NCBI RefSeq assembly: GCF_900104635.1 | Contig: NZ_FNWC01000007.1 | Span: 1,773,421-1,837,420, forward strand | Direction of reading: 5' to 3' | DNA length: 64,000 nt | From: Coprococcus phoceensis | Lineage (GTDB): Bacteria > Bacillota > Clostridia > Lachnospirales > Lachnospiraceae | In this document: positions 23,585 to 31,717 of the stretch, one piece after another | Position numbering within the stretch: the first letter of the stretch is position 1 | Layout of the letters: every line of letters starts with the position of its first letter | The notes under the pieces: model-generated | The model's input: the letters and a program-made list of their open reading frames with translations, nothing else | Database searches by the model: none | What the model was told of the DNA's origin: nothing | Position numbers and translations under genes: made by a program

Positions 23585-24628
23585 ATGAAAAAGCGTTTTC
23601 TTACTCTCGCATTAGTGACAGCAATATCTGTCACTTCTCTGCTTGCATGCTCTTCAAAAGAAGAAAGCAAACCTGCCAAACCACAAAAAGAAAAATCAAC
23701 AGAAATTCTTCCGGACTCTACTAAAGTTGTTCTCAACGAAGTAGCTCACTCCATCTTTTATGCACCAATGTATGTAGCCATCGAAGAAGGATACTTTGAA
23801 GACGAGGGCATTAATCTCGAACTCGTCACTGGATTTGGAGCCGACAAAACAATGACCGCCGTGCTCTCCGGCGAGGCAGATATCGGATTCATGGGGTCAG
23901 AAGCATCTATTTATACCTATAATGAAGGTGCAAACGACTATGTTGTAAATTTTGCCCAGCTTACACAACGTGCCGGTAATTTTCTTGTAGCGCGAGAAGA
24001 AATGCCTGATTTTTCATGGACGGATCTAAAAGGGAAAACAGTGCTCGGCGGACGAAAAGGCGGCATGCCTGAAATGGTATTTGAGTATATCTTAAAACAA
24101 AAGGGAATCGACATCGAAAAAGATCTGACAATCAACCAAAATATTGACTTTGGCTCTACTGCCGCCGCTTTTTCAGAAGGTCAGGCGGATTTTACAGTTG
24201 AATTTGAGCCGGGAGCTACCACTTTGGAAAAAGGCGGAAAGGGATATGTTGTCGCTTCTCTCGGCGAGGATAGTGGATATGTCCCTTACACCGCATTTTC
24301 TGCAAAGAAAAGTTATATTGAAAAAAATAAAGACGTCATTCAGGGATTCACGGATGCGCTGCAAAAAGGAATGGACTACGTGCAGACACATACTCCGGAA
24401 GAAATTGCAAAAATCATTGCACCACAGTTCAAAGAGACAGACTTAGCCACTATCACAACGATTGTGACCCGTTACTATGAGCAGGAGACTTGGAAAGAAA
24501 ATCTAATTTTTGAAAAAGAAAGCTTTGAACTTTTGCAAAATATTTTGGAATCTGCTGACGAACTCACTAAGCGGGCACCTTACGAAGAACTTGTAACAAC
24601 TGATTTTGCCAAAAAGGCTGCAAAATAA
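23585..24628 (+). CDS. ABC transporter substrate-binding lipoprotein, NMT1/SsuA-like
   Basis: Extracytoplasmic binding lipoprotein of 347 aa. A signal peptide ends in a lipobox (SLLAC, Cys22), followed by a Ser/Lys-rich linker and an NMT1/THI5-SsuA type fold (HSIFYAPMYVAIEEGYFEDEG, then LSGEADIGFMG near residue 100). Relatives bind thiamine-pyrimidine, sulfonates or nitrate. The start has CAGGAGG upstream. No permease or ATPase gene is adjacent: the neighbours are a 66-aa protein and a convergent zinc-ribbon protein. It must work with a transporter encoded elsewhere or be a moonlighting binder. The ligand is unknown; no TPP riboswitch pattern was seen upstream. Confidence 0.87.
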   Translation: MKKRFLTLALVTAISVTSLLACSSKEESKPAKPQKEKSTEILPDSTKVVLNEVAHSIFYAPMYVAIEEGYFEDEGINLELVTGFGADKTMTAVLSGEADIGFMGSEASIYTYNEGANDYVVNFAQLTQRAGNFLVAREEMPDFSWTDLKGKTVLGGRKGGMPEMVFEYILKQKGIDIEKDLTINQNIDFGSTAAAFSEGQADFTVEFEPGATTLEKGGKGYVVASLGEDSGYVPYTAFSAKKSYIEKNKDVIQGFTDALQKGMDYVQTHTPEEIAKIIAPQFKETDLATITTIVTRYYEQETWKENLIFEKESFELLQNILESADELTKRAPYEELVTTDFAKKAAK

Positions 24629-24634
24629 AAATGC

Positions 24635-24660
24635 GTGAACGGGGAATCTTCCCCGTTCAC
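24635..24660 (+). terminator. Hairpin after the binding-protein gene
   Basis: A perfect GTGAACGGGGAA/TTCCCCGTTCAC inverted repeat lies six bases after the stop. It is strong and GC-rich, but the following T content is low. Confidence 0.55.
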
Positions 24661-24696
24661 ACATTACATGTTCCATCTTCTGTTATTCTATATACA

Positions 24697-25347
24697 CTAT
24701 GATGTCGGCTCCGTCGCTGTCCCGTCAGAAGGTGTCGCTTGAGTATCCTGTGTCTTATCATCACTGCTTTCCGGTGTACTGCTTCCATTGTCCCCTTGTG
24801 TTTGATCTACCGGCTCAGTTTGATTCTGCGGTTCATCCGTTGTGTCTGAATCAGGCGTGGCAGTATTATTATTATCACCGGAATCTATGTTCAAATCCTC
24901 ATTCTTTGAATCTTCCGGTTGATTTTCTTCTGTTTGATTCATATACTTGTCATACATCTGCTGTGCGAATTTTGCAATTGGATGCCGATAGGTATATGCT
25001 GCAAATCCAAGTACCGCAACAACGATCAGAAAGAGTAAGAACTTGAGCAATCCGCCGCCTCGTCTTTCTTTCCTCGTTTTCGTCTTTCCTCTTCCGCCTC
25101 GTCTTTTCGGAAACGAAACAGAAGGAAGCTTTTTCCCTCTCTTTTTCTTTCTCTTTGTTTTTGTCTCTACCACATCTTCTGCCGTCGCTTTTTTCTGCGT
25201 GTCTCTTTCTTTTTGCTTGTCCAGATTCACCTTTATCTTGCAGTCATAGCAAAATGCATATCGTGTAAAAACAGGCTCCCCACTTTCGTCCGTACCGGAC
25301 TGCACCGGCTTAATCGTCATCTCTTTACCGCATCTTGTACATTTCAT
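24697..25347 (-). CDS. Zinc-ribbon membrane protein with low-complexity tail
   Basis: 216-aa protein. Two Cys pairs (C3/C6 and C33/C36) form a likely N-terminal zinc ribbon. A very basic Lys/Arg stretch follows (about 40-100), then one membrane helix (about 100-120) and a C-terminal tail of Asp, Asn, Thr, Ser and Gln. The topology suggests a cytoplasmic ribbon and an external disordered tail. I know of no function. It is convergent with the binding protein gene and downstream of the condensation-type/DUF6320 gene. Confidence 0.65.
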   Translation of the reverse strand: MKCTRCGKEMTIKPVQSGTDESGEPVFTRYAFCYDCKIKVNLDKQKERDTQKKATAEDVVETKTKRKKKRGKKLPSVSFPKRRGGRGKTKTRKERRGGGLLKFLLFLIVVAVLGFAAYTYRHPIAKFAQQMYDKYMNQTEENQPEDSKNEDLNIDSGDNNNTATPDSDTTDEPQNQTEPVDQTQGDNGSSTPESSDDKTQDTQATPSDGTATEPTS

Positions 25348-25366
25348 ACTGCTTCCTCCTTACTAA

Positions 25367-27172
25367 TCAAATGTGAAACTTTTTATTTAATTCCTCCCCT
25401 AATTCCCGTCTTCTAAAAATGACCTGCGCCATAAAGAACAGGAAACTAAATCCCACACAGATAACCGATGGAAATGTAACTCCAAGCACTCCCGTCAATA
25501 ATAAAACCAATGGTATCACAAATCCATATCCCGCCGCCATCACAAAATAAATCATGTATTCATTCGCAGCCAATCTCTGCAGCTTTGTAATCATCAGCAT
25601 GGATATCATTATTATAACACTAATTCCCGGAAAAACAAAATCAATTGACCATTTATGCCATCCGGTTCCAAGATCCCAGATGAGACATCCAACCGTGATC
25701 AGAATCAACTGCCACATTGCATTTTTCAAAAGATTATATCTCTTTACAAACCCGATTGCCAACGCTGTCCACATACTTAAGATTCCGCCTGATACGATGA
25801 GCGCCCAATATTTTCCCGGTGTCAGTGTAATATTCACCACTGCCGCAATCACCGCAAAAGCAATACAGACAAATGAGAACCACTCGAAAAATTTTACAGC
25901 CGCCGCACTCGCAAGTCTCTCCTCCGGATAGTCTGGTTCTTCCACTTTCGAATGTATTCCAAGCTCTGACAATATCTGAAAAAAATTCCTCTTAATATTC
26001 ATGCTGTCATACCTCGATGTAAACCCAAGGGAAAGTTTGTCTTCAAATGAGCACATACAAAGTTCCGTCTTCGGTGTACTTGTATACACGCCAAACCGCT
26101 CTATATACGGGACATACGCTTCCGGCATTTTTACAACGCTCATATTAGAGAAAATTGCAGTCACATCACTTGCCGCCATCTTTGCTCCCGCCAAAATCCC
26201 CAAATTTTTCAACTCCAACGGCGCCACCCGCAGAATTGGGTTCATCTCCAGCGCGATCAGCTCATTCATGCGCATCGAAAGTCTTTCCTTCGTAAGCTCC
26301 TCCTGAAAATATGTTTTCACCTGTGCAAGTACCTGCTCAAAAGTGTCCCCTTCTCGAAAACGATACCCAGGTTCAATATATCCGAAGAAATTCAGCATCG
26401 AATCTGAAGGAAAAAAATTGCGAAGATTCACCGGGACCATCAGAACAACCGGATGCTTTTCCTGTCTTTTCGGCATCTCCCTGTGGATCGCACAAAGGAA
26501 TACTGCCGTCAAAAAAACAGTCATCGACACCTGATATTCCCGCGCCTTTGCCAGCACTTCTTTTACCGACAGCACCGCTTCTGTCACCTGCAGCGGTCCT
26601 CTCGCCTTCCGAAGAGTCTTAATCTGATATGCTTTTACCTTTTCCTTCTTCTCTCGCCGTAAATCAGAATAATATTTTCGAAAACTGTCTGATTCCTGAT
26701 CCTGAATTGTGATATGCTCCTTATCAAGTGGAATATCGGCTTCACCATATGCCAGCACAATATAGTGTTTGACAATCTCCTTTAAAAAACATGTCGCACC
26801 TGTTCCGTCCGTCAGCACATGAAATACTTCAAAATTAATCCGCCTTTTATAGTACGTGACTTCGAATAACAGGCTTTTCTTGTCACGCACATACAGATTG
26901 CTGCAAGGCTCTTTAAATTCCTCTGTGACAACCGGTTTTAAATTACTCTTTTCCAAATAATGCCAGAACAAGCCTTTTCGCATGACCGACAAAAAAAGCG
27001 GATATTTTTCAAGCGCTTTTTCCACTGCCTGCTGCAAAATCTCTTCTTTTACATCTTCTTTCATAATACAATAAAAACGAAAGACTCGAGTGTCCTTTTT
27101 GTTACTTGTCGCCGGAAATAATTTTGCGGCATTGTCAAGCTTTCTCCAATATGACCTTTTCGAATGAAACAT
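25367..27172 (-). CDS. Condensation/acetyltransferase-like domain fused to DUF6320 membrane region
   Basis: 601-aa protein in two parts. The first ~400 residues resemble CoA-dependent acyltransferases and condensation domains (alcohol acetyltransferase-like), with the active-site pattern HVLTDGTG (HxxxDG) near residue 150. The last ~190 residues hold about six membrane helices of the DUF6320 type. The fusion would tether an acyl-transfer enzyme to the membrane. It begins three bases after the stop of an alpha/beta hydrolase gene, so the pair is an operon. A role in making or remodelling an acylated envelope lipid or ester is an inference from these domains; the substrate is unknown. Confidence 0.72.
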   Translation of the reverse strand: MFHSKRSYWRKLDNAAKLFPATSNKKDTRVFRFYCIMKEDVKEEILQQAVEKALEKYPLFLSVMRKGLFWHYLEKSNLKPVVTEEFKEPCSNLYVRDKKSLLFEVTYYKRRINFEVFHVLTDGTGATCFLKEIVKHYIVLAYGEADIPLDKEHITIQDQESDSFRKYYSDLRREKKEKVKAYQIKTLRKARGPLQVTEAVLSVKEVLAKAREYQVSMTVFLTAVFLCAIHREMPKRQEKHPVVLMVPVNLRNFFPSDSMLNFFGYIEPGYRFREGDTFEQVLAQVKTYFQEELTKERLSMRMNELIALEMNPILRVAPLELKNLGILAGAKMAASDVTAIFSNMSVVKMPEAYVPYIERFGVYTSTPKTELCMCSFEDKLSLGFTSRYDSMNIKRNFFQILSELGIHSKVEEPDYPEERLASAAAVKFFEWFSFVCIAFAVIAAVVNITLTPGKYWALIVSGGILSMWTALAIGFVKRYNLLKNAMWQLILITVGCLIWDLGTGWHKWSIDFVFPGISVIIMISMLMITKLQRLAANEYMIYFVMAAGYGFVIPLVLLLTGVLGVTFPSVICVGFSFLFFMAQVIFRRRELGEELNKKFHI

Positions 27173-27175
27173 CTC

Positions 27176-28093
27176 TTACACCTCCCCTAAAAAATGATTC
27201 ATAATTTCAAAACTCTCCTGCACATGAAAATATTTGATCCCCAGTGCAAAAAATCCATGCAGCGCATCTTTGATACGATGAACCTCCACTTCATTTCCGG
27301 CTTCCTCAAGCGCCTTACCATAAGCCTCTCCTTCATCTCGAAGCGGGTCAAATTCCGCGGTGATAATCAGTGTCCTCGGCTGTCCTGTGAGATCTTTCTG
27401 CAAAATCGGAGCAAAATACGGACTCTGTTTGTCCGATTCATCTCTCGCATATAAATCAATATAATCCTGCATCTTTCCAGCCGTCAACAGGAAATCTTTT
27501 CCATTTTCATGGACGGACGGAAATCTAGAAGTCTCCGTATAGTCGTTATTCACCGCCGGATAGATCAAAATCTGCTGTCTTGGCATAAACTCTCCCCTCT
27601 CTTTTGCAAGAAGAGAGACTGCAGCCGCCAGATTACCGCCGGCACTGTCTCCGATGATCGTGATATCGTCCGGATGCACATTTAAAATAAATTCATTCGT
27701 ATAGACCGCCTTCGCTGCGGCGTAGCAATCCTCCAATCCTGTCGGGAACGGATACTCGGGAGCGAGCCTGTATTCTACCGACACAACAATATGATTGGTC
27801 GCCGATGCCATCCTTGCACAGATCCTCTCATAATTATCTATGCTCTCTGTGACCCATCCCCCGCCGTGAAAGAATAAAAGAACCGGATATTTGTGTTCAA
27901 TCTCTTCGCCAGGCAGATAAATTCTCACAGGAATCTCATGTGTTCCATTATATATTTTATAATCAATCGTCTTATGAAAAATTCGCATCGGATCCAACGC
28001 CTTTAAATTTGCCAAATGCCTGGACGCCTCCACCTCAATTCCATCAAACGAAAGTGCTTTCAATACTTTTCGCATTGCCTTATTAATTGCCAT
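27176..28093 (-). CDS. Alpha/beta hydrolase of the hormone-sensitive-lipase type
   Basis: 305-aa esterase-like enzyme. The HSL-family motif FFHGGGW (oxyanion hole) is near residue 90, the nucleophile elbow GDSAGGN near 160, the catalytic Asp in EFDPLRDEG near 250, and the His in DALHGFF near 280. All triad elements are present. It is cytoplasmic, as there is no signal peptide. It is the first gene of a two-gene unit with the condensation/DUF6320 protein, so esterase and acyltransferase may act on the same compound. Confidence 0.87.
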   Translation of the reverse strand: MAINKAMRKVLKALSFDGIEVEASRHLANLKALDPMRIFHKTIDYKIYNGTHEIPVRIYLPGEEIEHKYPVLLFFHGGGWVTESIDNYERICARMASATNHIVVSVEYRLAPEYPFPTGLEDCYAAAKAVYTNEFILNVHPDDITIIGDSAGGNLAAAVSLLAKERGEFMPRQQILIYPAVNNDYTETSRFPSVHENGKDFLLTAGKMQDYIDLYARDESDKQSPYFAPILQKDLTGQPRTLIITAEFDPLRDEGEAYGKALEEAGNEVEVHRIKDALHGFFALGIKYFHVQESFEIMNHFLGEV

Positions 28094-28148
28094 TCTTTTC
28101 TCCTATCTGCTGCTTTTGTATGAATTATAATACCATGTTTTTAGCTCT

Positions 28149-28177
28149 AAAAAAAGGGAAAGACTCTCATCTTTCCC
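28149..28177 (-). terminator. Terminator of the purine permease gene
   Basis: GGGAAAGA/TCTTTCCC stem with a six-base loop followed by seven T residues on the minus strand, just after the stop at 28192. Confidence 0.75.
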
Positions 28178-28191
28178 TAAAAAACTATATT

Positions 28192-29583
28192 TTATAATAA
28201 GATATATTTTCCGATAAACAAAAGTGCTAACACAAACATCAATACGCTGATCTTTTTTTCCTTTGCTTTTCCTGTAAACAGATTAATTGCAACATAAGAG
28301 ATCACACCCATTGCAATTCCTTCTGAAATACTGTAGAAAAATGGCATTGCTGCAATACAGATATAGCAAGGAATCGCTTCCCCAAAATCACTGAAATCAA
28401 TACTCACTACATTTGTCAGCATATAGAACCCTACAACAATCAATGCCGGCGCCGTCGCAAAAGATGGAATCGCCAAAAAGATTGGTGACAACAACAACGA
28501 CAATCCAAACAAAATCGCTGTTGTGACTGCTGTAAGACCTGTTCGTCCTCCTTCCGTCACACCCGAAGCGCTCTCAACAAATGTTGTAACTGTAGATGTT
28601 CCAAGCACTGCGCCTGCCGTTGTAGCAACCGCATCTGCCATCAGAGCACCTTTAATTCCTGGAAGTTTTCCGTTTTCATCTAACATATTTGCTTTTGTGG
28701 AAACACCGATCAATGTGCCGAGTGTATCAAAGATATCCACAAACAAAAACGCAAACACTACAACCATAAACTCTCCGATATGGATTCCTGAAAAACTCAG
28801 TTTTCCAAAGATCGGACTAAGACTCGGAATCGAAATACCGTTGCTGAAGTCCGGAAGTAAGCTGTACATTCCAAGTTCTGCATTTGGCACATACAATCCG
28901 GTCAGCTGACAGATAATTCCAAGAATCCATGTAATTAAAATTCCCCAAAGAATATTACCTTTAATGTTCTTTACTACAAGAATCGCTGTAATAATCACGC
29001 CGATCACCGCAAGTAATACCGTAATTCCAACATCATTCATCGTCGCCTTTGCAGCGCCTTCTGCCAAAGTACTGTTGTAACCTTCCAGCGAGAATAACTG
29101 CACTAATGTAGAACCACTGATAACAATTTTTGCATTCTGCAGACCGATAAACGCGATAAAAAGACCAATTCCGACACTTACTGCAGATTTCAAATTCATC
29201 GGGATTGCATTAAAGATTGCTTCACGCACATTCGTAACTGATAACAGAATAAAAATAATTCCTTCCACAAATACAGCCGCAAGCGCCACCTGCCATGTGT
29301 ATCCCATGTTCAGTACAACCGTATATGCAAAGTATGCATTCAGTCCCATTCCCGGTGCAAGTGCAAACGGATAGTTTGCAAACAGAGCCATGAGCAAAGT
29401 ACCAATACATGCCGCAATCGCCGTCGCCGTAAACACTGCTCCATGATCCATTCCGGCTGCCGACAGCACGCTTGGATTTACCGCCAGTATATACGCCATT
29501 GTCATAAATGTCGTAATACCTGCCACCACTTCCGTCCTGACATCTGTTTTGTTTTCTTTTAACTTAAACAATTTTTCCAGCAT
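28192..29583 (-). CDS. NCS2-family purine permease (AzgA/PbuG type)
   Basis: 463-aa membrane protein with about 13 helices importing adenine, guanine or hypoxanthine with protons. The N-terminal signature TEVVAGITTFMTMAYILAVNP and the LFANYPFALAPGMGLNAYFAY segment are characteristic of AzgA-type transporters. The SGVTEGGRTGLTAV motif near residue 335 is also present. No purine riboswitch pattern is visible in the ~160 bases upstream. It stands alone between its own terminator and that of ptsI. Confidence 0.9.
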   Translation of the reverse strand: MLEKLFKLKENKTDVRTEVVAGITTFMTMAYILAVNPSVLSAAGMDHGAVFTATAIAACIGTLLMALFANYPFALAPGMGLNAYFAYTVVLNMGYTWQVALAAVFVEGIIFILLSVTNVREAIFNAIPMNLKSAVSVGIGLFIAFIGLQNAKIVISGSTLVQLFSLEGYNSTLAEGAAKATMNDVGITVLLAVIGVIITAILVVKNIKGNILWGILITWILGIICQLTGLYVPNAELGMYSLLPDFSNGISIPSLSPIFGKLSFSGIHIGEFMVVVFAFLFVDIFDTLGTLIGVSTKANMLDENGKLPGIKGALMADAVATTAGAVLGTSTVTTFVESASGVTEGGRTGLTAVTTAILFGLSLLLSPIFLAIPSFATAPALIVVGFYMLTNVVSIDFSDFGEAIPCYICIAAMPFFYSISEGIAMGVISYVAINLFTGKAKEKKISVLMFVLALLFIGKYILL

Positions 29584-29695
29584 AAAATTTTCCTGCCTCT
29601 CATTTCCTTTTTTTACTTCACAAGTTTATCAGACAACTACTGGAAAGTAAATGAAAGTATTCATTACTTATTTTTATAAACATTTATTAGCACAA

Positions 29696-29736
29696 TAAAA
29701 AAGAAAGTGCATTCCATCTCAAGAACACACTTTCTT
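29696..29736 (-). terminator. Terminator of the fructose/PTS operon
   Basis: AGAAAGTG and CACTTTCT arms with an imperfect inner stem are followed by TTTTTTATT on the minus strand, a few bases after the ptsI stop. Confidence 0.7.
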
Positions 29737-29742
29737 TCTATA

Positions 29743-31365
29743 CTATTCTGTCTCTCTGACTTTTTTTCGAACCGGAAGAATCATAGATGGTGATACAGAA
29801 AGTTCATCAATTCCCATCTTCAGGAATGTCTCTGTCAATTCCAAATCTGCTCCTAATTCTCCACAGATTCCAATCCATTTTCCTTCTGCATGTGCATTGT
29901 CTGCCGCCATCTGGATCATCGCAAGCACTGCCGGATGATGTGGATCATAGAATGTGTCAAGCTTTGGATTCTGCCTGTCAATCGCCAGTGTATACTGTGT
30001 GAGGTCATTGGTACCTACGCTGAAGAAATCAACTTCTTTTGCAAGTTCACGGCTCACCATAACAGCCGCAGGTGTCTCGATCATAATTCCAAGTTCCATA
30101 TCCTCACGGAATGCGATTCCTTCTTTGCGAAGTTCTTCCTTTACTTCTTCTACAATCTCTTTAATTTTCTTCACTTCCCACACTGCTGTAATCATCGGGA
30201 ACATGATCGCAATCTGACCAAATGCCGATGCACGATACAGTGCACGCAGCTGAGTTTTAAAAATCTCAGGCTTAGTCAGACAAATACGGATTGCACGATA
30301 TCCAAGTGCCGGATTCTCTTCTTTATCTAAATTGAAATAATCTGCCTGCTTGTCCGCACCAATATCAAGTGTACGGATGATAACTTTCTTTCCAGCCATA
30401 TTCTCAGCAACTGTCTTATAGACAGCGAACTGCTGCTCTTCTGTCGGGAATGTCTCATTCTCCAAATACAGGAATTCGCTTCTGAAAAGGCCGATTCCGC
30501 CTGCATCATTTTTCAAAACAGCTCCCACATCTGAGCTATTGCCGATGTTGGCATAGATATTGATGTGCTGACCGCTCAATGTGACATTCTCTTTGCCTTT
30601 TAACTGTTCCAACAGTTTCTTTCTTTCTATATCCTCAGCCTGCTTTTTCTTCATCGCAGCGAGTGTCTCTTCATCTGGATCGATATAAATCTTTCCGTCA
30701 AACCCGTCGATGACAGCAAATTTACCATCATATTCCGGTTTCAACTCTTCGCCCAAACCGATGATTGCCGGGATATTCATTGTTCTTGCCAAAATTGCTG
30801 TATGTGAGTTCGAAGAACCATACATCGTAGCAAAGCCCAATACTTTTTCTTTATCAAGCTGGACTGTCTCACTTGGAACAAGATCATCTGCCGCAACAAT
30901 GACAGGTTCATCTGTCGCAAATGCAACTTTTTCTGCTCCGGACAAAATGTTCAAAATACGCTCAGAAACGTCTTTTACATCCGCAGCACGTCCCTGCATA
31001 TATGCATCATCCATTGCGGAAAACATCGCTGCGAAATTGTCAGCTGTCGTTCCCACCGCATATTCTGCATTCACCTGTTGTGCAGTGATAATATTGATAA
31101 TAGATTCAATGTAATCCAAATCTTCCAGCATCATCTGATGAATCTCAAAGATCATCGCATTCGTCTCACCGACGTCTGACATCGCCTTCTGATACAATTC
31201 CTGAAGTTCTGCAACCGCCTTTGCCTTTGCATCTTCAAAACGTTTTACTTCGCTTTCTGTATCATCCACATGCCATCTTTTGATCTGCTGTTCATTTCTT
31301 TTATAAAAGGCAATCTTACCGATTGATACACCGCCAAATACACTTTTGCCAGTTAATGTAATCAT
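29743..31365 (-). CDS. ptsI: PTS enzyme I
   Basis: Cytoplasmic phosphoenolpyruvate-protein phosphotransferase (540 aa), which autophosphorylates from PEP and passes phosphate to HPr. The phosphohistidine site is seen in GSSNSHTAILART near residue 185, the PEP-binding segment in GGIGLFRSEFLY near 285, and the active Cys in GICGELGAD near 500. It is last in the operon fruR-fruK-fruA-ptsH-ptsI, so the general PTS proteins are tied to fructose use here. The start follows an AGGAAGG-like site. Confidence 0.94.
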   Translation of the reverse strand: MITLTGKSVFGGVSIGKIAFYKRNEQQIKRWHVDDTESEVKRFEDAKAKAVAELQELYQKAMSDVGETNAMIFEIHQMMLEDLDYIESIINIITAQQVNAEYAVGTTADNFAAMFSAMDDAYMQGRAADVKDVSERILNILSGAEKVAFATDEPVIVAADDLVPSETVQLDKEKVLGFATMYGSSNSHTAILARTMNIPAIIGLGEELKPEYDGKFAVIDGFDGKIYIDPDEETLAAMKKKQAEDIERKKLLEQLKGKENVTLSGQHINIYANIGNSSDVGAVLKNDAGGIGLFRSEFLYLENETFPTEEQQFAVYKTVAENMAGKKVIIRTLDIGADKQADYFNLDKEENPALGYRAIRICLTKPEIFKTQLRALYRASAFGQIAIMFPMITAVWEVKKIKEIVEEVKEELRKEGIAFREDMELGIMIETPAAVMVSRELAKEVDFFSVGTNDLTQYTLAIDRQNPKLDTFYDPHHPAVLAMIQMAADNAHAEGKWIGICGELGADLELTETFLKMGIDELSVSPSMILPVRKKVRETE

Positions 31366-31393
31366 AGCTTAACCTTCCTCAACATTATTTTTC

Positions 31394-31651
31394 TTATAAG
31401 TTTTCTTTTAAAAATGTCTCGATTGCTGCGATTGCTTCTGCTTCGTCAGCACCCTCTGCTGTCATTACGATCTCTTCACCGCATTTTACAGCCAATCCCA
31501 TTACACCAAAGATTCTTTTTGCATCTGCTTCTTTTTCTCCCTTTTTCAGTTTAATATCTGATTGGAATTTTGCAGCTTCTTTTACTAATAATCCTGCTGG
31601 TCTTGCGTGGATTCCTTCACTATCTGTAATTACATAACTAAATTCTTTCAT
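31394..31651 (-). CDS. ptsH: HPr phosphocarrier with Arg at position 46
   Basis: 85-aa PTS phosphocarrier, receiving phosphate from enzyme I on His15 (GIHARPA at 13-19) and passing it to sugar IIA domains. In Firmicutes Ser46 is phosphorylated by HPr kinase to activate CcpA. Counting from the start, position 46 is Arg (codon AGA) in the segment ADAKRIFGVM, where the standard protein reads KSIMGVM. This HPr should transfer phosphate but should not serve in Ser46-dependent catabolite repression. It lies between fruA and ptsI. A second, canonical HPr elsewhere in the genome is possible and would fit a dedicated fructose role for this copy. Confidence 0.93.
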   Translation of the reverse strand: MKEFSYVITDSEGIHARPAGLLVKEAAKFQSDIKLKKGEKEADAKRIFGVMGLAVKCGEEIVMTAEGADEAEAIAAIETFLKENL

Positions 31652-31717
31652 GATTAATCTCCTTTTCTTTTCTGTAAATATTAGGATTTACCTTTCCCTA
31701 TTATCTAATATTTTTCA

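Noticed and set aside
29584..29742. Possible purine riboswitch before the NCS2 permease
   Set aside because: No conserved loop or helix pattern of the purine riboswitch is visible; only the ptsI terminator is there.
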